Of a stretch of DNA of 64,000 bases, positions 24,586 through 33,670 are shown piece by piece. The position numbers and the translations under genes were made by a program. This DNA comes from BRHc4a sp049323755. GTDB lineage: Bacteria; Bacillota; Desulfotomaculia; Desulfotomaculales; Desulfocucumaceae. The notes beneath the pieces are model-generated. The model was not told the origin of the DNA and searched no databases. It saw only the letters and a program-made list of their open reading frames with translations. The DNA lies in the NCBI GenBank assembly GCA_049323755.1, contig JBMOPE010000026.1, positions 415,024-479,023 of the forward strand. The letters are read 5' to 3'. Position 1 is the stretch's first letter, and every line of letters begins with the position of its first letter.

Positions 24586-25800
24586 ATCACATTTACACGA
24601 GTGCTCTGTCATAACCGGTCTTATTGCCATTGCAGCTCTCTCCCCAAAGTTTCCGGGACCCGGAAAAATTATCCTTAGAGCCACTGCAAGGCCATATATC
24701 TGACCGTGCAAATATGCGGAATACTCTGTCATGTTTTTTTCATAGCCCTCTGCTTCCTTAATCATATTTAATGCATTTTCAAGTATTCCTAATATTTCCT
24801 GGCCTTTATCCTTTAGGTCAGCACCTTCCCCGCTGGACCCCGGATTTTTTATTACCAGCTTTAAAATTTCTTCGGCTGCGGTATAGGGATCAGTTTCCCT
24901 TATAGCCACCTTATCCAGTAATTCCATTACAGAGTCTTTGTAGTCGGCTTGTTGGCCCACTATTCTATGCCACCTGAAATCAACTGCTTCCAATGTCTCT
25001 CTTTTTACCCTGAGATTCCTGCTTTTTTCTAGTTCCCCGCTGCTTCTGAGGTATTCGGCGTGTGTCTCCACCGACTCCATCAAATGGTCCAGCCCCCTGT
25101 CATCCAGGGTTGAAACCTTAACCACAGGAGGGTGCCACCCCAGGTCTCCGGCACGCAGGTCCAGCATCTGATTAATCTCCGAAACTACCCTGTCAGCCCC
25201 CTGAAGGTCGCATTTATTAACCACAAAAACATCAGCAATCTCCATTATACCCGCTTTAATAGTCTGTATTGAATCACCGGCGCCGGGAGTAAGAACAACC
25301 AGTGTCGTATCGGCAACGTGCATTATATCAAGTTCAGCCTGCCCCACTCCAACCGTTTCAACTATTACCCAGTCAAAGCCAAAGGCATCCAGGAGCTTAA
25401 CGGCCTCACCGGCGGCCCTGGCCAGCCCTCCCAGGTTTCCTCTTGTGCCCATGCTGCGTATATATACCCCTTTATCCACCGCATGACTTTGCATCCTTAT
25501 ACGGTCGCCCAAAAGCGCACCGCCCGAAAAAGGACTGGTGGGGTCTACCGCAATAATACCCACTGTATATCCTTTTTTCCTAAGATATAGTGTTATTCGG
25601 TCTACAAGGGAGCTCTTTCCCGCGCCAGGTGAACCCGTAACACCCAGAACATGAGCTTTCCCGGTCATTTGGTATATATTCTTTAAAATATAGTCTTTAT
25701 CGGGATCTTCATTTTCTATTTTTGAAATCAGTCTTGCCAGTGATCTTGTATTCTTCTTTTTAAAACTCTCCAAAAGATCGTTAAGCCCGCCTATTGACAA
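24574..25800 (-). CDS. MeaB/ArgK-family GTPase with C-terminal extension
   Basis: 408 aa; MeaB proteins are usually near 320-330 aa. GSPGAGKSS (Walker A), VDPTSPFSGGALLGDRIRMQ, ETVGVGQ and NKCD give a complete MeaB G domain, followed by the helical dimerisation arm. The last ~85 residues (after IKNPGSSGEG) form an extra helical region with AYLHGQIYGLAVALR and end EHSCKCDDGN with two cysteines. No mutase gene is adjacent, so it may serve another B12 enzyme elsewhere. Start TTG 25800 has AGAGAGG upstream. The TAG stop is supplied by the adjoining repeat. Confidence 0.88.
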   Translation of the reverse strand: MSIGGLNDLLESFKKKNTRSLARLISKIENEDPDKDYILKNIYQMTGKAHVLGVTGSPGAGKSSLVDRITLYLRKKGYTVGIIAVDPTSPFSGGALLGDRIRMQSHAVDKGVYIRSMGTRGNLGGLARAAGEAVKLLDAFGFDWVIVETVGVGQAELDIMHVADTTLVVLTPGAGDSIQTIKAGIMEIADVFVVNKCDLQGADRVVSEINQMLDLRAGDLGWHPPVVKVSTLDDRGLDHLMESVETHAEYLRSSGELEKSRNLRVKRETLEAVDFRWHRIVGQQADYKDSVMELLDKVAIRETDPYTAAEEILKLVIKNPGSSGEGADLKDKGQEILGILENALNMIKEAEGYEKNMTEYSAYLHGQIYGLAVALRIIFPGPGNFGERAAMAIRPVMTEHSCKCDDGN

Positions 25801-26260
25801 ACATATCGCCTCTCTTTTTTAAACAAAAAAATTCACCGGATCAGGTGCCTTTTCCTTTGCTGTTATTATATTATAACGGAATCTGTGAAGAAATCGATGC
25901 CTAACGGTTTCATTGGTCTCCTAAACGGTTTTACTGAAAACTCAACGGTTATAATAAGCAGACTGACATTCCTTTCGTTTTATTCCCATTACATTTTTTT
26001 GTTGCGTTGCCCAAAACACTGACAATATTTCCGTTAACATAAAAATAACAACCACTTGCCGATTAATACTTCCTTTAATAACAGGTCTTAATTATAATTA
26101 CAATAACAGGCTGACAACAACCTAATCTCCTCTCCCTTTCTCCGCTGTATCAGATAGATACAGCTATTTTTTTTGTATTTTCAGAAGTTTTATATATTTG
26201 CAATGATTGTATAGATTTCAAATAATCTCCCCGATGGGGATGGTAAGGGCAACCCCATTT
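25801..26260. other. Intergenic region, 460 nt
   Basis: AT-rich; three near-copies of AACGGTTT (25911, 25923, 25943) occur within 40 nt. No gene, known RNA or promoter that I can defend. Its right end has the sequence CCCCATTTGAAATAAGGA leading into the trxB terminator, repeated in part at 32573-32598. Confidence 0.5.
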
Positions 26261-26299
26261 GAAATAAGGATGCGGGCCGAAAGCCCGCATCCTTATTTC
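26261..26299 (-). terminator. Perfect 17-bp hairpin at the trxB stop codon
   Basis: GAAATAAGGATGCGGGC, loop of 5, GCCCGCATCCTTATTTC. The trxB stop TAA (26293-26295) is inside the stem. No long T run on the minus strand, so it may act as a terminator or as an mRNA end-stabiliser. Confidence 0.7.
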
Positions 26300-27213
26300 A
26301 TCTTTTCTATAAATTTTTCGGCAGAAACCGCGGCAATAGCTCCGTCTGAAACCGCAGTCACAACCTGCCGGAGTGATTTTTTTCGAACATCGCCTGCGGC
26401 GAACAATCCCGGAGTTTTTGTACGCATCTCTTCATCCGTTATTATATATCCCGCCTCATCAAGGTCCACCATATCCTTAATGAGATCACTGCTGGGGGTA
26501 TGTCCGACGTACACAAAAACTCCCTCAATATCCAATTCATTAATATCCCCGGAACGAACATCCTTTAATAAAATACCCTTTACCAGGTCGTCCCCTTTTA
26601 TTTCCACCGGTACACTATGCCAGGAAAAATCAATCTTTTCATTTTGCATTGCTTTCTGCTGAAGGTACTTGGTGGCCCTTAGTTCACCCCTCCTATGAAC
26701 TATGGTAACCTTTTCTGCAAATTTCGTTAAAAAGAGCGCCTCTTCTACAGCCGAATCCCCGCCTCCTACAACGGCCAATTTTTTCCCCCTGAACAGGGCA
26801 CCGTCACAGGTGGCGCAATATGAAACTCCCCTGCCGTGGAATTCCTGCTCACCCTTTATTTTAAGAAATTTGGGCTTTGCACCTGAGGCGATGATCACAG
26901 AAATCACCCTGTATTCCTCATCATCAGTTTTTATTAAAAAGCAGGATTCAGATTTCTTAATTTCCTCTACCCCTGTATATACTACCTCCAACCCAAATCT
27001 CCTGGCCTGGGATTCCATATTCATGGACAGTTCAGGCCCGCCTATGCCATCCACAAATCCCGGGTAGTTTTCAATAATGTCTGTGCTTGCCGCAAGGCCG
27101 CCCGGCATTGCCACCTCGAAAAGAACTGTTTTTAAATCGGCTCTGGATGCATATATTCCCGCCGCCAGCCCGGCAGGTCCTCCTCCAATAATGGCAAGGT
27201 CCTTTTGTATCAT
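26293..27213 (-). CDS. trxB: Thioredoxin-disulfide reductase
   Basis: 306-aa flavoprotein transferring electrons from NADPH to thioredoxin. FAD-binding GGGPAGLAAGIYASRA at the N-terminus, redox-active pair in SYCATCDG, NAD(P)-binding VVGGGDSAVEEA and the C-terminal FAD block TPGLFAAGDVRKK. HRRGELRA suggests NADPH (HRR-x-R form). The trx gene is not adjacent. Monocistronic, with hairpin at the stop codon. Confidence 0.95.
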   Translation of the reverse strand: MIQKDLAIIGGGPAGLAAGIYASRADLKTVLFEVAMPGGLAASTDIIENYPGFVDGIGGPELSMNMESQARRFGLEVVYTGVEEIKKSESCFLIKTDDEEYRVISVIIASGAKPKFLKIKGEQEFHGRGVSYCATCDGALFRGKKLAVVGGGDSAVEEALFLTKFAEKVTIVHRRGELRATKYLQQKAMQNEKIDFSWHSVPVEIKGDDLVKGILLKDVRSGDINELDIEGVFVYVGHTPSSDLIKDMVDLDEAGYIITDEEMRTKTPGLFAAGDVRKKSLRQVVTAVSDGAIAAVSAEKFIEKMK

Positions 27214-27304
27214 TTTATGACCACCCCGTGTTCTACCATATTTTTACCCGCTATATATTACCCTATGATTACAAAGCCAGTCAAGATTTTAATGGCTGTA
27301 ATAA

Positions 27305-27331
27305 TAAAAAAGGCCGTCCAATGACGGCCTG
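27305..27331 (-). terminator. Terminator of the liv operon
   Basis: AGGCCGTC-ATTG-GACGGCCT followed by seven T-rich bases on the minus strand, 18 nt after livF. Confidence 0.9.
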
Positions 27332-27348
27332 GATGTTTTAGCGGTTTT

Positions 27349-28065
27349 TTATGACGCCTCTTCTTCGCCCAGGTATGCGGCACGAATCCTCGGGTCTGCC
27401 TGAACATCCGCTGCATTACCATTAAACACAACTCTGCCAGTCTCCAGGACATAGGCCCTGTTGGCAACCTGCAGCGCCATATATGCGTTTTGCTCAACCA
27501 GCAGTACTGTAGTGCCCTGCTGATTTATTTTCTCTATTATAGAAAATATCTCTTCCACCAGAACCGGGGAAAGTCCCATAGAAGGCTCATCCAGTATAAG
27601 AAGGGCTGGCTTGCTCATCAGCCCACGGCCTATGGCCACCATCTGCTGCTCTCCACCTGAAAGAGTTCCGGCCAGCTGCTTTGACCTTTCCCTAAGTCTT
27701 GGAAACCTGTCCATTACTTCCTCAAGGCTGTTTTTAATTTCATTCTTGTCAGTTCTGGTAAATGCCCCCATAAGTAGGTTTTCCATAACAGTCAGGTTGG
27801 GAAAAATCTGCCTTCCCTCTGGTACATGGGAAAGCCCCATTCTGACTATTTTATGGGCAGGAACATTGACAATGCTCTGTCCCCGGAAAGATATTTCCCC
27901 GCTTTTGGGTTTTACTATTCCTGAGATGCTCCTCATAGTGGTTGATTTTCCGGCCCCGTTGGCCCCGATAAGGGTAACAATCTCACCTTCGTTTACATAG
28001 AAGGAAACTCCCTGAAGGGCATGGATGGAACCGTAAAATACATTCAGATCTTTTATCTGAAGCAT
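27349..28065 (-). CDS. livF: Branched-chain amino-acid ABC transporter ATPase LivF
   Basis: 238 aa. Walker A GANGAGKST, signature TLSGGEQQM, Walker B ALLILDEPS and an H-loop-position residue EQN typical of LivF. Last gene of the liv operon, with the ATPase partner LivG immediately upstream. Hydrolyses ATP on the cytoplasmic face to drive branched-chain amino-acid uptake. Confidence 0.95.
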   Translation of the reverse strand: MLQIKDLNVFYGSIHALQGVSFYVNEGEIVTLIGANGAGKSTTMRSISGIVKPKSGEISFRGQSIVNVPAHKIVRMGLSHVPEGRQIFPNLTVMENLLMGAFTRTDKNEIKNSLEEVMDRFPRLRERSKQLAGTLSGGEQQMVAIGRGLMSKPALLILDEPSMGLSPVLVEEIFSIIEKINQQGTTVLLVEQNAYMALQVANRAYVLETGRVVFNGNAADVQADPRIRAAYLGEEEAS

Positions 28066-28067
28066 AC

Positions 28068-28838
28068 TTACACCGCCGCCCCCTTCCCCAGGTAGGCTTC
28101 AAGGACAACCGGGTTGCTGCGTATTTCAGCCGGCAGGCCTGAAGCGATTATCTGGCCAAAATCAAGGACTACCAGCCTCTCGCACAGTTTCATTACCATC
28201 CCCATCTGATGCTCTATAAGCAGTACGGTCAGGTCAAATTTCTCTTTGACATACTTTATCAGATCCACCAGCTTAACAACCTCTGCCGGGTTCATTCCGG
28301 CCGCAGGTTCATCAAGCAGAATAAGCTTGGGCTTACCGGCCAGAGCTCTTGCGATTTCCAGCCTTCTCTGGGCCCCGTAGGGGAGGTTCATGGCCTTGTC
28401 ATAGGCCCTGTCCTCCAGTCCCAGAGCCTTCAGCAACTCCATTGCCTCTTCGGTTATCTGCTCTTCCAGCCTGCTATACTTGGGGGTCCTGAAAACAGCG
28501 TCGATTAAACCGTATCCAGCCCTGGGGTGGAATATGGTCATAACATTGTCCAGTACGGTATTCCCCCTGAAAAGCCTGATGTTCTGAAAAGTTCTGGCAA
28601 TACCGCGCTGGCAAACCATATAAGGACTCATGCCGGTTATATCCTCACCGAGAAAGTTAATCTTTCCGGCTGTAGGCTTGTATATTCCGGATATCATATT
28701 GAACACCGTTGTTTTACCGGCGCCATTAGGACCGATAAGGCCTACAATCTCACCTTTCTCAATGGTCAGGTTAAAGCCGCTGACCGCCTTAAGGCCCCCA
28801 AAACTCTTATCAATTTCTTCAACTACTAGAACCGGCAT
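28068..28838 (-). CDS. livG: Branched-chain amino-acid ABC transporter ATPase LivG
   Basis: 256 aa from ATG 28838 (a GTG 9 nt upstream overlaps the ribosome binding site). Walker A GPNGAGKTT, signature NLPYGAQRRLE (LivG-type variant of LSGGQ), Walker B LILLDEPAAGMNP and the EHQMG H-loop. Overlaps the end of livM by about 20 nt. Confidence 0.95.
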   Translation of the reverse strand: MPVLVVEEIDKSFGGLKAVSGFNLTIEKGEIVGLIGPNGAGKTTVFNMISGIYKPTAGKINFLGEDITGMSPYMVCQRGIARTFQNIRLFRGNTVLDNVMTIFHPRAGYGLIDAVFRTPKYSRLEEQITEEAMELLKALGLEDRAYDKAMNLPYGAQRRLEIARALAGKPKLILLDEPAAGMNPAEVVKLVDLIKYVKEKFDLTVLLIEHQMGMVMKLCERLVVLDFGQIIASGLPAEIRSNPVVLEAYLGKGAAV

Positions 28839-29850
28839 CGACACCATCCTTTCTCCCCAATATTGAGCCTAGAGGCTTTGGAACAAGGAATTTTGCTTCC
28901 TTACCGCTGAATATTCCCTGGGGTCTCAGGATAATAGCAATTATAAGTATCAAGGCGTAAATAACGCCGCGGAAATCTATGAAAGCCTCTCCCAGCACAA
29001 ATCTAAGAATTTCCAGAATAAACACCCAGGCAATGGCAGTTACAACAGTACCGGTCATGCTGCCGAGGCCTCCCAGAACAACTATCAGAAGGAAATCAAA
29101 AGATTTAAGAAACTCAAAGCTGGAGGGGTGAAGGAAAGGATAGCGGTGAGCGTAAAGCCCTCCTGCGAATCCGGCCATGGCACAGCCCATTACAAATGCC
29201 ATAACCTTTATCTTTGTGGTGTTAATCCCAAGCACATCGGCCGCTATTTCATCCTCCCTGACAGCGGTGCATGCCCTGCCGTAGGTTGAATAAACAAAAT
29301 TTCTTACCAGTAAAATAGCCAGCACGGCAAAAAGGAATAACCAGTCAAAGGTGACAATCTGCGGGGTCCCCGACATTCCGGTGGCCCCTCCGAACATGGG
29401 AAGAATCTTGTTCGAATTATCCATACCTACCTTTACGATTATGCCAAACCCAAGGGTGGCAATACCCAGGTAGTCAGAGCGCAGCCTTAATATAGGGAGA
29501 CCTATTAACAGGGCCATAAGTCCTGCAGCAAGCGCCCCTACCAGCAGAGAAACTACAAACAGTATCAGGCTCTGGTCTGTGTTGTACATCTTTGCAAAAA
29601 CACCGGCCGAATACGCACCCAGCCCGTAAAAAGCAGCATGCCCCAGTGAAAACTGCCCGGTAAAGCCATAGATAATGCTAAGCCCAAGTGCACCTACTGT
29701 TACTATTAACGCCTGGTCCAGAACCAACTGCCAGTATGAGTTAATAAAACCGGCAATCCCAAGCGCCTTGACAACGGCATAAATGACCAGTGTTACAATT
29801 ACTATTTTAATAACGTTTTTACGTTTATCATTCTGCATTTGTCCCACCAC
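28819..29850 (-). CDS. livM: Branched-chain amino-acid ABC transporter permease LivM
   Basis: 343 aa, about ten transmembrane helices, with GQFSLGHAAFYGLGAY and the EAA-type coupling loop ADVLGINTTKIKVMAF near residue 215. Start is GTG 29850 or the nearby ATG 29838; both follow GGGTGG. Pairs with LivH to form the channel. Confidence 0.94.
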   Translation of the reverse strand: MVGQMQNDKRKNVIKIVIVTLVIYAVVKALGIAGFINSYWQLVLDQALIVTVGALGLSIIYGFTGQFSLGHAAFYGLGAYSAGVFAKMYNTDQSLILFVVSLLVGALAAGLMALLIGLPILRLRSDYLGIATLGFGIIVKVGMDNSNKILPMFGGATGMSGTPQIVTFDWLFLFAVLAILLVRNFVYSTYGRACTAVREDEIAADVLGINTTKIKVMAFVMGCAMAGFAGGLYAHRYPFLHPSSFEFLKSFDFLLIVVLGGLGSMTGTVVTAIAWVFILEILRFVLGEAFIDFRGVIYALILIIAIILRPQGIFSGKEAKFLVPKPLGSILGRKDGVDAGSSS

Positions 29851-29853
29851 CCT

Positions 29854-30738
29854 TTACACCTTATCCGGCTCGTTGCGCCCGAGTATTCCCGTCGGCCGTA
29901 TAAGCAGAACCAGGATTAATATTGTGAAGGCTATTGCGTCCCGGAGCTGTGAAGAAAGGTATGCTGAGGTCAGAGTTTCCACCTGCCCCATTATTATCGC
30001 ACCAAGGACTGCTCCCGGTATAATACCTATACCACCAAGCACGGCCGCAGTAAATGCCTTAAGGCCGGGCATAATCCCCATAAACGGGTGAATCTGAGGA
30101 TAGGCTATGGCATATAGCACACCACCAGCTGCCGCAAGGGCCGACCCTATGGCAAAGGTAATGGATATAGTGTTGTCAACATTAACTCCCATGAGCCTTG
30201 CCGCGTTGTGGTCAACGGAAACGGTACGCATGGCCATGCCAATCTTGGTGCGGTAAATTAAAAACTGAAGCATTGCAAGCATAATAAAAACGGTAACAAA
30301 AATAATAACCTGTATATTGGTTATAGAAACACCCATAATGTTCCAGTGTATTTCCTCGAAGGGTCTGGTAACAACCCTGTAATTGGGTCCAAATATAAAT
30401 TTAAGGCTGCTGAAATACTCAAGGAAAAGTGATACTCCAAGGGCACTTATGAGAGCGGCAATCTTTGGGGCATACCTGAGCGGCCGGTATGCTATCCTTT
30501 CTATTACCACCCCAAGTGTTGAACATATTACCATGGCGGTCAATACAGCCAGCGGTACCGACAAGCCCCACTGGGAAAAACCGAAATAACCCACAAAAGC
30601 GCCAACCATGAAAACATCTCCGTGGGCAAAGTTAATTAGTTTAACTACCCCATATACCATCGTATAGCCCAGGGCTATCAGTGCATACATAAAGCCAAGC
30701 TGCAACCCGTTAATTATTTGATCCGCTAAGTGCTCCAA
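29854..30738 (-). CDS. livH: Branched-chain amino-acid ABC transporter permease LivH
   Basis: 294 aa, about eight transmembrane helices. INGLQLGFMYALIALGYTMVYG and KLINFAHGDVFMVGAF are LivH landmarks; the EAA-like loop is DHNAARLMGVNVDNTI. Follows livK, separated by a hairpin that may set the stoichiometry. Confidence 0.95.
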   Translation of the reverse strand: MEHLADQIINGLQLGFMYALIALGYTMVYGVVKLINFAHGDVFMVGAFVGYFGFSQWGLSVPLAVLTAMVICSTLGVVIERIAYRPLRYAPKIAALISALGVSLFLEYFSSLKFIFGPNYRVVTRPFEEIHWNIMGVSITNIQVIIFVTVFIMLAMLQFLIYRTKIGMAMRTVSVDHNAARLMGVNVDNTISITFAIGSALAAAGGVLYAIAYPQIHPFMGIMPGLKAFTAAVLGGIGIIPGAVLGAIIMGQVETLTSAYLSSQLRDAIAFTILILVLLIRPTGILGRNEPDKV

Positions 30739-30767
30739 AATGTTGCCCCCCTGAAAAATTCATACTT

Positions 30768-30791
30768 GCGGGGAGGCCTTAACCTCCCCGC
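30768..30791 (-). promoter_or_regulatory. Stem-loop between livK and livH
   Basis: GCGGGGAGG, loop TTAAGG, CCTCCCCGC on the minus strand, followed after 9 nt by a short T run. Such intercistronic hairpins protect or partially terminate the binding-protein mRNA so that it exceeds the membrane components; that role is inferred. Confidence 0.75.
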
Positions 30792-30804
30792 ACAATACAC
30801 CTAG

Positions 30805-31959
30805 TTATGGGGTAACGTTTGCGACAAACGCCTGCTTGCCGTCTTTAACCTGTAAAATGGTTGCGGCCTTGATCGGGTTGCCGTCCTTGTCGTAGGAAAT
30901 CTTGCCGCTAACTGTCTGCAGGTCCTTGGTATTTTGAACAGCTTGCTTGATTGCCTCGGGGTCCTTGCTGTTTGCGGTTTTAATTCCGTTCAGCATGATT
31001 GTGGTGGCGTCGTATGCAAGGGCTGCAAGTGCATCGGGAACAGTGCCGTACTTGGCCTTGTAGTCCTCAACAAACTTTTTGACCTGTTCGCTGGTGTCGT
31101 CTGCAGCGTAGTGGTTGGTGAAGTAGGATCCTTCCATGGTCTTATAGTCCAGGTCCTTGGAATCCCAGCCGTCACCACCGAGGAATACGGCCTTTATGCC
31201 TTTTTCCCTGGCCTGCTTGCCAATGAGGCTGACCTTTTGATAGTAGTCAGGCAGGTAGAGTATGTCGGGGTTTTTCTTGGCTATGTTGGTAAGAACTGCA
31301 CTGAAGTCAACATCGTCCTTTGAGTATGCAAGGAAGTCGGTTATTTGGCCGCCGCCAGCTTCGAAGCTGGCCTTAAAGTTATTGGCAAGGCCTATTGTGT
31401 AGTCATTGCCCTGGTCGTAAAGAACGGCAGCAGTTTTCTTTTTGAGGTTATCCAGCGCGAACTTGGCACCTACCTTGCCCTGGAAGGGGTCGATGAAGCA
31501 GGCGCGGAAGATGTAATCTTTACGCTTTCCGTCTTCAACGGTAACCTTTTCGTTTGTAGCGGTTCCGGTAACCATAACAACCTTATTCTGGTTAGCCAGT
31601 TGGGAAACTGGAATGGTGGTTTTTGAGGTAACTGAGCCAATAATTACGTTTACTTTATCCTGAGATATGAGCTTGGTGGCAACGTTGACAGCCTCGGTGG
31701 CGTCGTTGCGGTCATCAGCGGTTACCACTTCAATTTTGTAATCTCCAGCCTTGCCGCCGGCCTGTTCTATAGCCAGCTTGGCGCCGTTGACGGTGGACTC
31801 TCCAAAAGTTTTTACATCACCGGTTAAAGGAGCAACAATACCTAATTTGACAGTCTTGTCATCAGCAGCTTTTTTGTCGCCGCCGCAGCCGGATACAACC
31901 AGAGCCAGGCTCAGCAGCAAAACCATCATTACAATAAACCATTTAGATTTAATTCTCAT
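30805..31959 (-). CDS. livK: Branched-chain amino-acid binding lipoprotein LivK
   Basis: 384 aa. Signal peptide with lipobox LVVSGC (Cys near residue 25) anchors it outside the membrane. Mature domain is type-I periplasmic-binding fold: KLGIVAPLTGDVKTFGEST and VIGSVTSKTTIPVSQLANQ. Highly biased codon use compared with neighbours (many AAG, GCC) suggests strong expression. First gene of the operon; the promoter must lie in the upstream gap. Confidence 0.95.
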   Translation of the reverse strand: MRIKSKWFIVMMVLLLSLALVVSGCGGDKKAADDKTVKLGIVAPLTGDVKTFGESTVNGAKLAIEQAGGKAGDYKIEVVTADDRNDATEAVNVATKLISQDKVNVIIGSVTSKTTIPVSQLANQNKVVMVTGTATNEKVTVEDGKRKDYIFRACFIDPFQGKVGAKFALDNLKKKTAAVLYDQGNDYTIGLANNFKASFEAGGGQITDFLAYSKDDVDFSAVLTNIAKKNPDILYLPDYYQKVSLIGKQAREKGIKAVFLGGDGWDSKDLDYKTMEGSYFTNHYAADDTSEQVKKFVEDYKAKYGTVPDALAALAYDATTIMLNGIKTANSKDPEAIKQAVQNTKDLQTVSGKISYDKDGNPIKAATILQVKDGKQAFVANVTP

Positions 31960-32127
31960 CTAGTCTTTTAAACCTCCCCGTTAATATTCTAATTGGAAAT
32001 AAAAACTAAAAAACTCACCTCCCGATCCAAAACTTCTCATAATCCGGACATACGATCATACCCGGATATATAGTTTAGACGATTCATAATTCAACATCTT
32101 TTTTTTATTTCCTCCTTAGTGTAATTT

Positions 32128-32301
32128 ATATCATTATGTTATTTTTCTGTGTACTATAATGGAGACAAAAATATGTTCGGAGGTAATAAAATGACTCAAC
32201 ACCGAAACTTGAGTTTACTTTGCCGTCTATTACATATACATTCAAAGTCAGGGATTTATTTTAGGCTACAGCTTTCAAGCACCTGGCGATTTCCAAGGTA
32301 G
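32128..32301 (+). other. Promoter-like sequence and 36-codon ORF in the 31960-32822 gap
   Basis: TATAAT at 32153-32159 region, then GGAGG 7 nt before ATG 32191. The frame reads MTQHRNLSLLCRLLHIHSK and stops at 32299-32301 after 36 codons. Either a real short peptide or the surviving start of a deleted gene. The rest of the 860-nt gap has a palindrome CCATGGCAAAATAATTTGCC (32490-32509), a repeat fragment at 32573-32598 and a terminator; no other gene is convincing. Confidence 0.35.
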
Positions 32302-32621
32302 AGGTGCCCTGGTGATCATGTGCGGTAAGGTAGCAAACCTCACGAAGCTTATTTTTGCAAAAACCATGCCGGTTTCTAAAACAAGAAAAAACCCCAAACG
32401 GACCGGGTTTGAAGTTTTTTATAACACATTTTATTTTCAATGGGTGGCAAGAAATGTTGCCAATTCTACTTACTGATCTAAACATCCATGGCAAAATAAT
32501 TTGCCATGGCAAGATATATTGCCACATTTGTCCTGGCCTGGATCAATTTATAGAATTTAGGAAAAGGGGCGAGCCCATTTGAAATAAGTAGGCGGGCCAA
32601 AAAGGTCCGCTTTATAACATT

Positions 32622-32648
32622 AAAAAGGGGCACATAAATGCCCCCTTC
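32622..32648 (-). terminator. Minus-strand terminator downstream of the MTAP-like gene
   Basis: GGGGCA, loop TTTATG, TGCCCC followed by TTTTTA on the minus strand. It is 175 nt downstream of the phosphorylase stop, with no gene in between. Confidence 0.65.
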
Positions 32649-32822
32649 CAAAATAATGACGTATAACTTTACCAAACCTCCAATTTTAATACCTGATTGT
32701 TAATCTGAGTTTTATTCTACTTTTACCCTTTTATGGTTATAACTTTTTCTAATCCCACCTCCCTGACTCTTCTTTAATAAATCTATATTATAGTTTTAAC
32801 AGATCCTTTCCTGGTAATTGTT

Positions 32823-33635
32823 TCATTTTAAAAGAGTATCCTTTCGAAGCTCGGAACAGCCGCAGCCCTGCTCCGGGTCCAGGCTTTTAACTGTTTCCAA
32901 AACAATAGAAGCTATTTTATCGGAAAGGCCGTAGAAAATGTCCTTTAATTCACTGTGCTCCCAGTCCCTTATCACACCTTCGGCATAATTTACCACAATA
33001 TCAACCCTGCCATAACAGGCTCCTATTTCCCTTGCCAGGTACACCTCTGGACACATACTCTGTCCAACTATGTCTGCCCCTGCCCTGCCCAGCATAACCA
33101 CTTCCGCCCTGCTTTCAAAATGCCGGCCGTCAGTAACCGCATAAATACCCCTGTCAAATATCCTGCCGTCATATATTCTCTCTGAAGCTCCCAGAAGCCC
33201 TTTACTTATTTCAGGGCAGACAGCCTGCCTCATTACCAGAAGGTACGGGCCTCCAAGGCTGACATCCTTTCGCATGGAAAGGTCTATATAGTCCGAAGGA
33301 ATTACAAGGTCCCGGGGATTCAACAGGTGGTTTACAGAGCCAACCCCACCGTCTGCAATAATTCTCTTTACACCGGCCTCCTTAAAAACCCAGAAAACCT
33401 GCTGTGAGGCTGTTCCCCTTGCCACTCCCGGCCTCCACCCGTGCATCTTCACCGTTGCCACACATTTTTCTCCCAGCCTGAAAAATTTTACCGGTGGGCT
33501 ATCGCCGAATGGTGTTTTAAATATCGTTCCAGCATTAATAACATCAACATCTTCACGCTCCAAATCCTCAGGAAAATTAATGCTGTATGTGCCGGACCCT
33601 CCTATAATTGCATAGTCCGCCCGGGGAATATTCAT
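32823..33635 (-). CDS. mtnP: MTA/purine nucleoside phosphorylase family protein
   Basis: 270 aa. PNP/MTAP fold: IIGGSGTYSI phosphate-loop start, ADGGVGSVN, TDGRHFESRAEV and VGQSMCPEVYLAREIG. MTAP cleaves 5'-methylthioadenosine (by-product of polyamine and other SAM chemistry) to adenine and methylthioribose-1-phosphate. The active-site wording departs from classical MTAP (RHFESRAE instead of PRFETPAE; QSMCPE instead of MTNVPE), so inosine or 5'-deoxyadenosine could be the substrate. C-terminus EQGCGCSEL adds a Cys pair. AGGAGG precedes the start. speD elsewhere in the window supports an MTA source. Confidence 0.82.
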   Translation of the reverse strand: MNIPRADYAIIGGSGTYSINFPEDLEREDVDVINAGTIFKTPFGDSPPVKFFRLGEKCVATVKMHGWRPGVARGTASQQVFWVFKEAGVKRIIADGGVGSVNHLLNPRDLVIPSDYIDLSMRKDVSLGGPYLLVMRQAVCPEISKGLLGASERIYDGRIFDRGIYAVTDGRHFESRAEVVMLGRAGADIVGQSMCPEVYLAREIGACYGRVDIVVNYAEGVIRDWEHSELKDIFYGLSDKIASIVLETVKSLDPEQGCGCSELRKDTLLK

Positions 33636-33670
33636 TTTTTGCTTCCTCCTTTTTCAGATGTTGCAGGCAG

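Noticed and set aside
32261..32527. 88-codon minus-strand ORF in the livK-mtnP gap
   Set aside because: Ribosome binding site not evident, composition not protein-like, and one part is the palindrome; kept as possible decayed sequence only.
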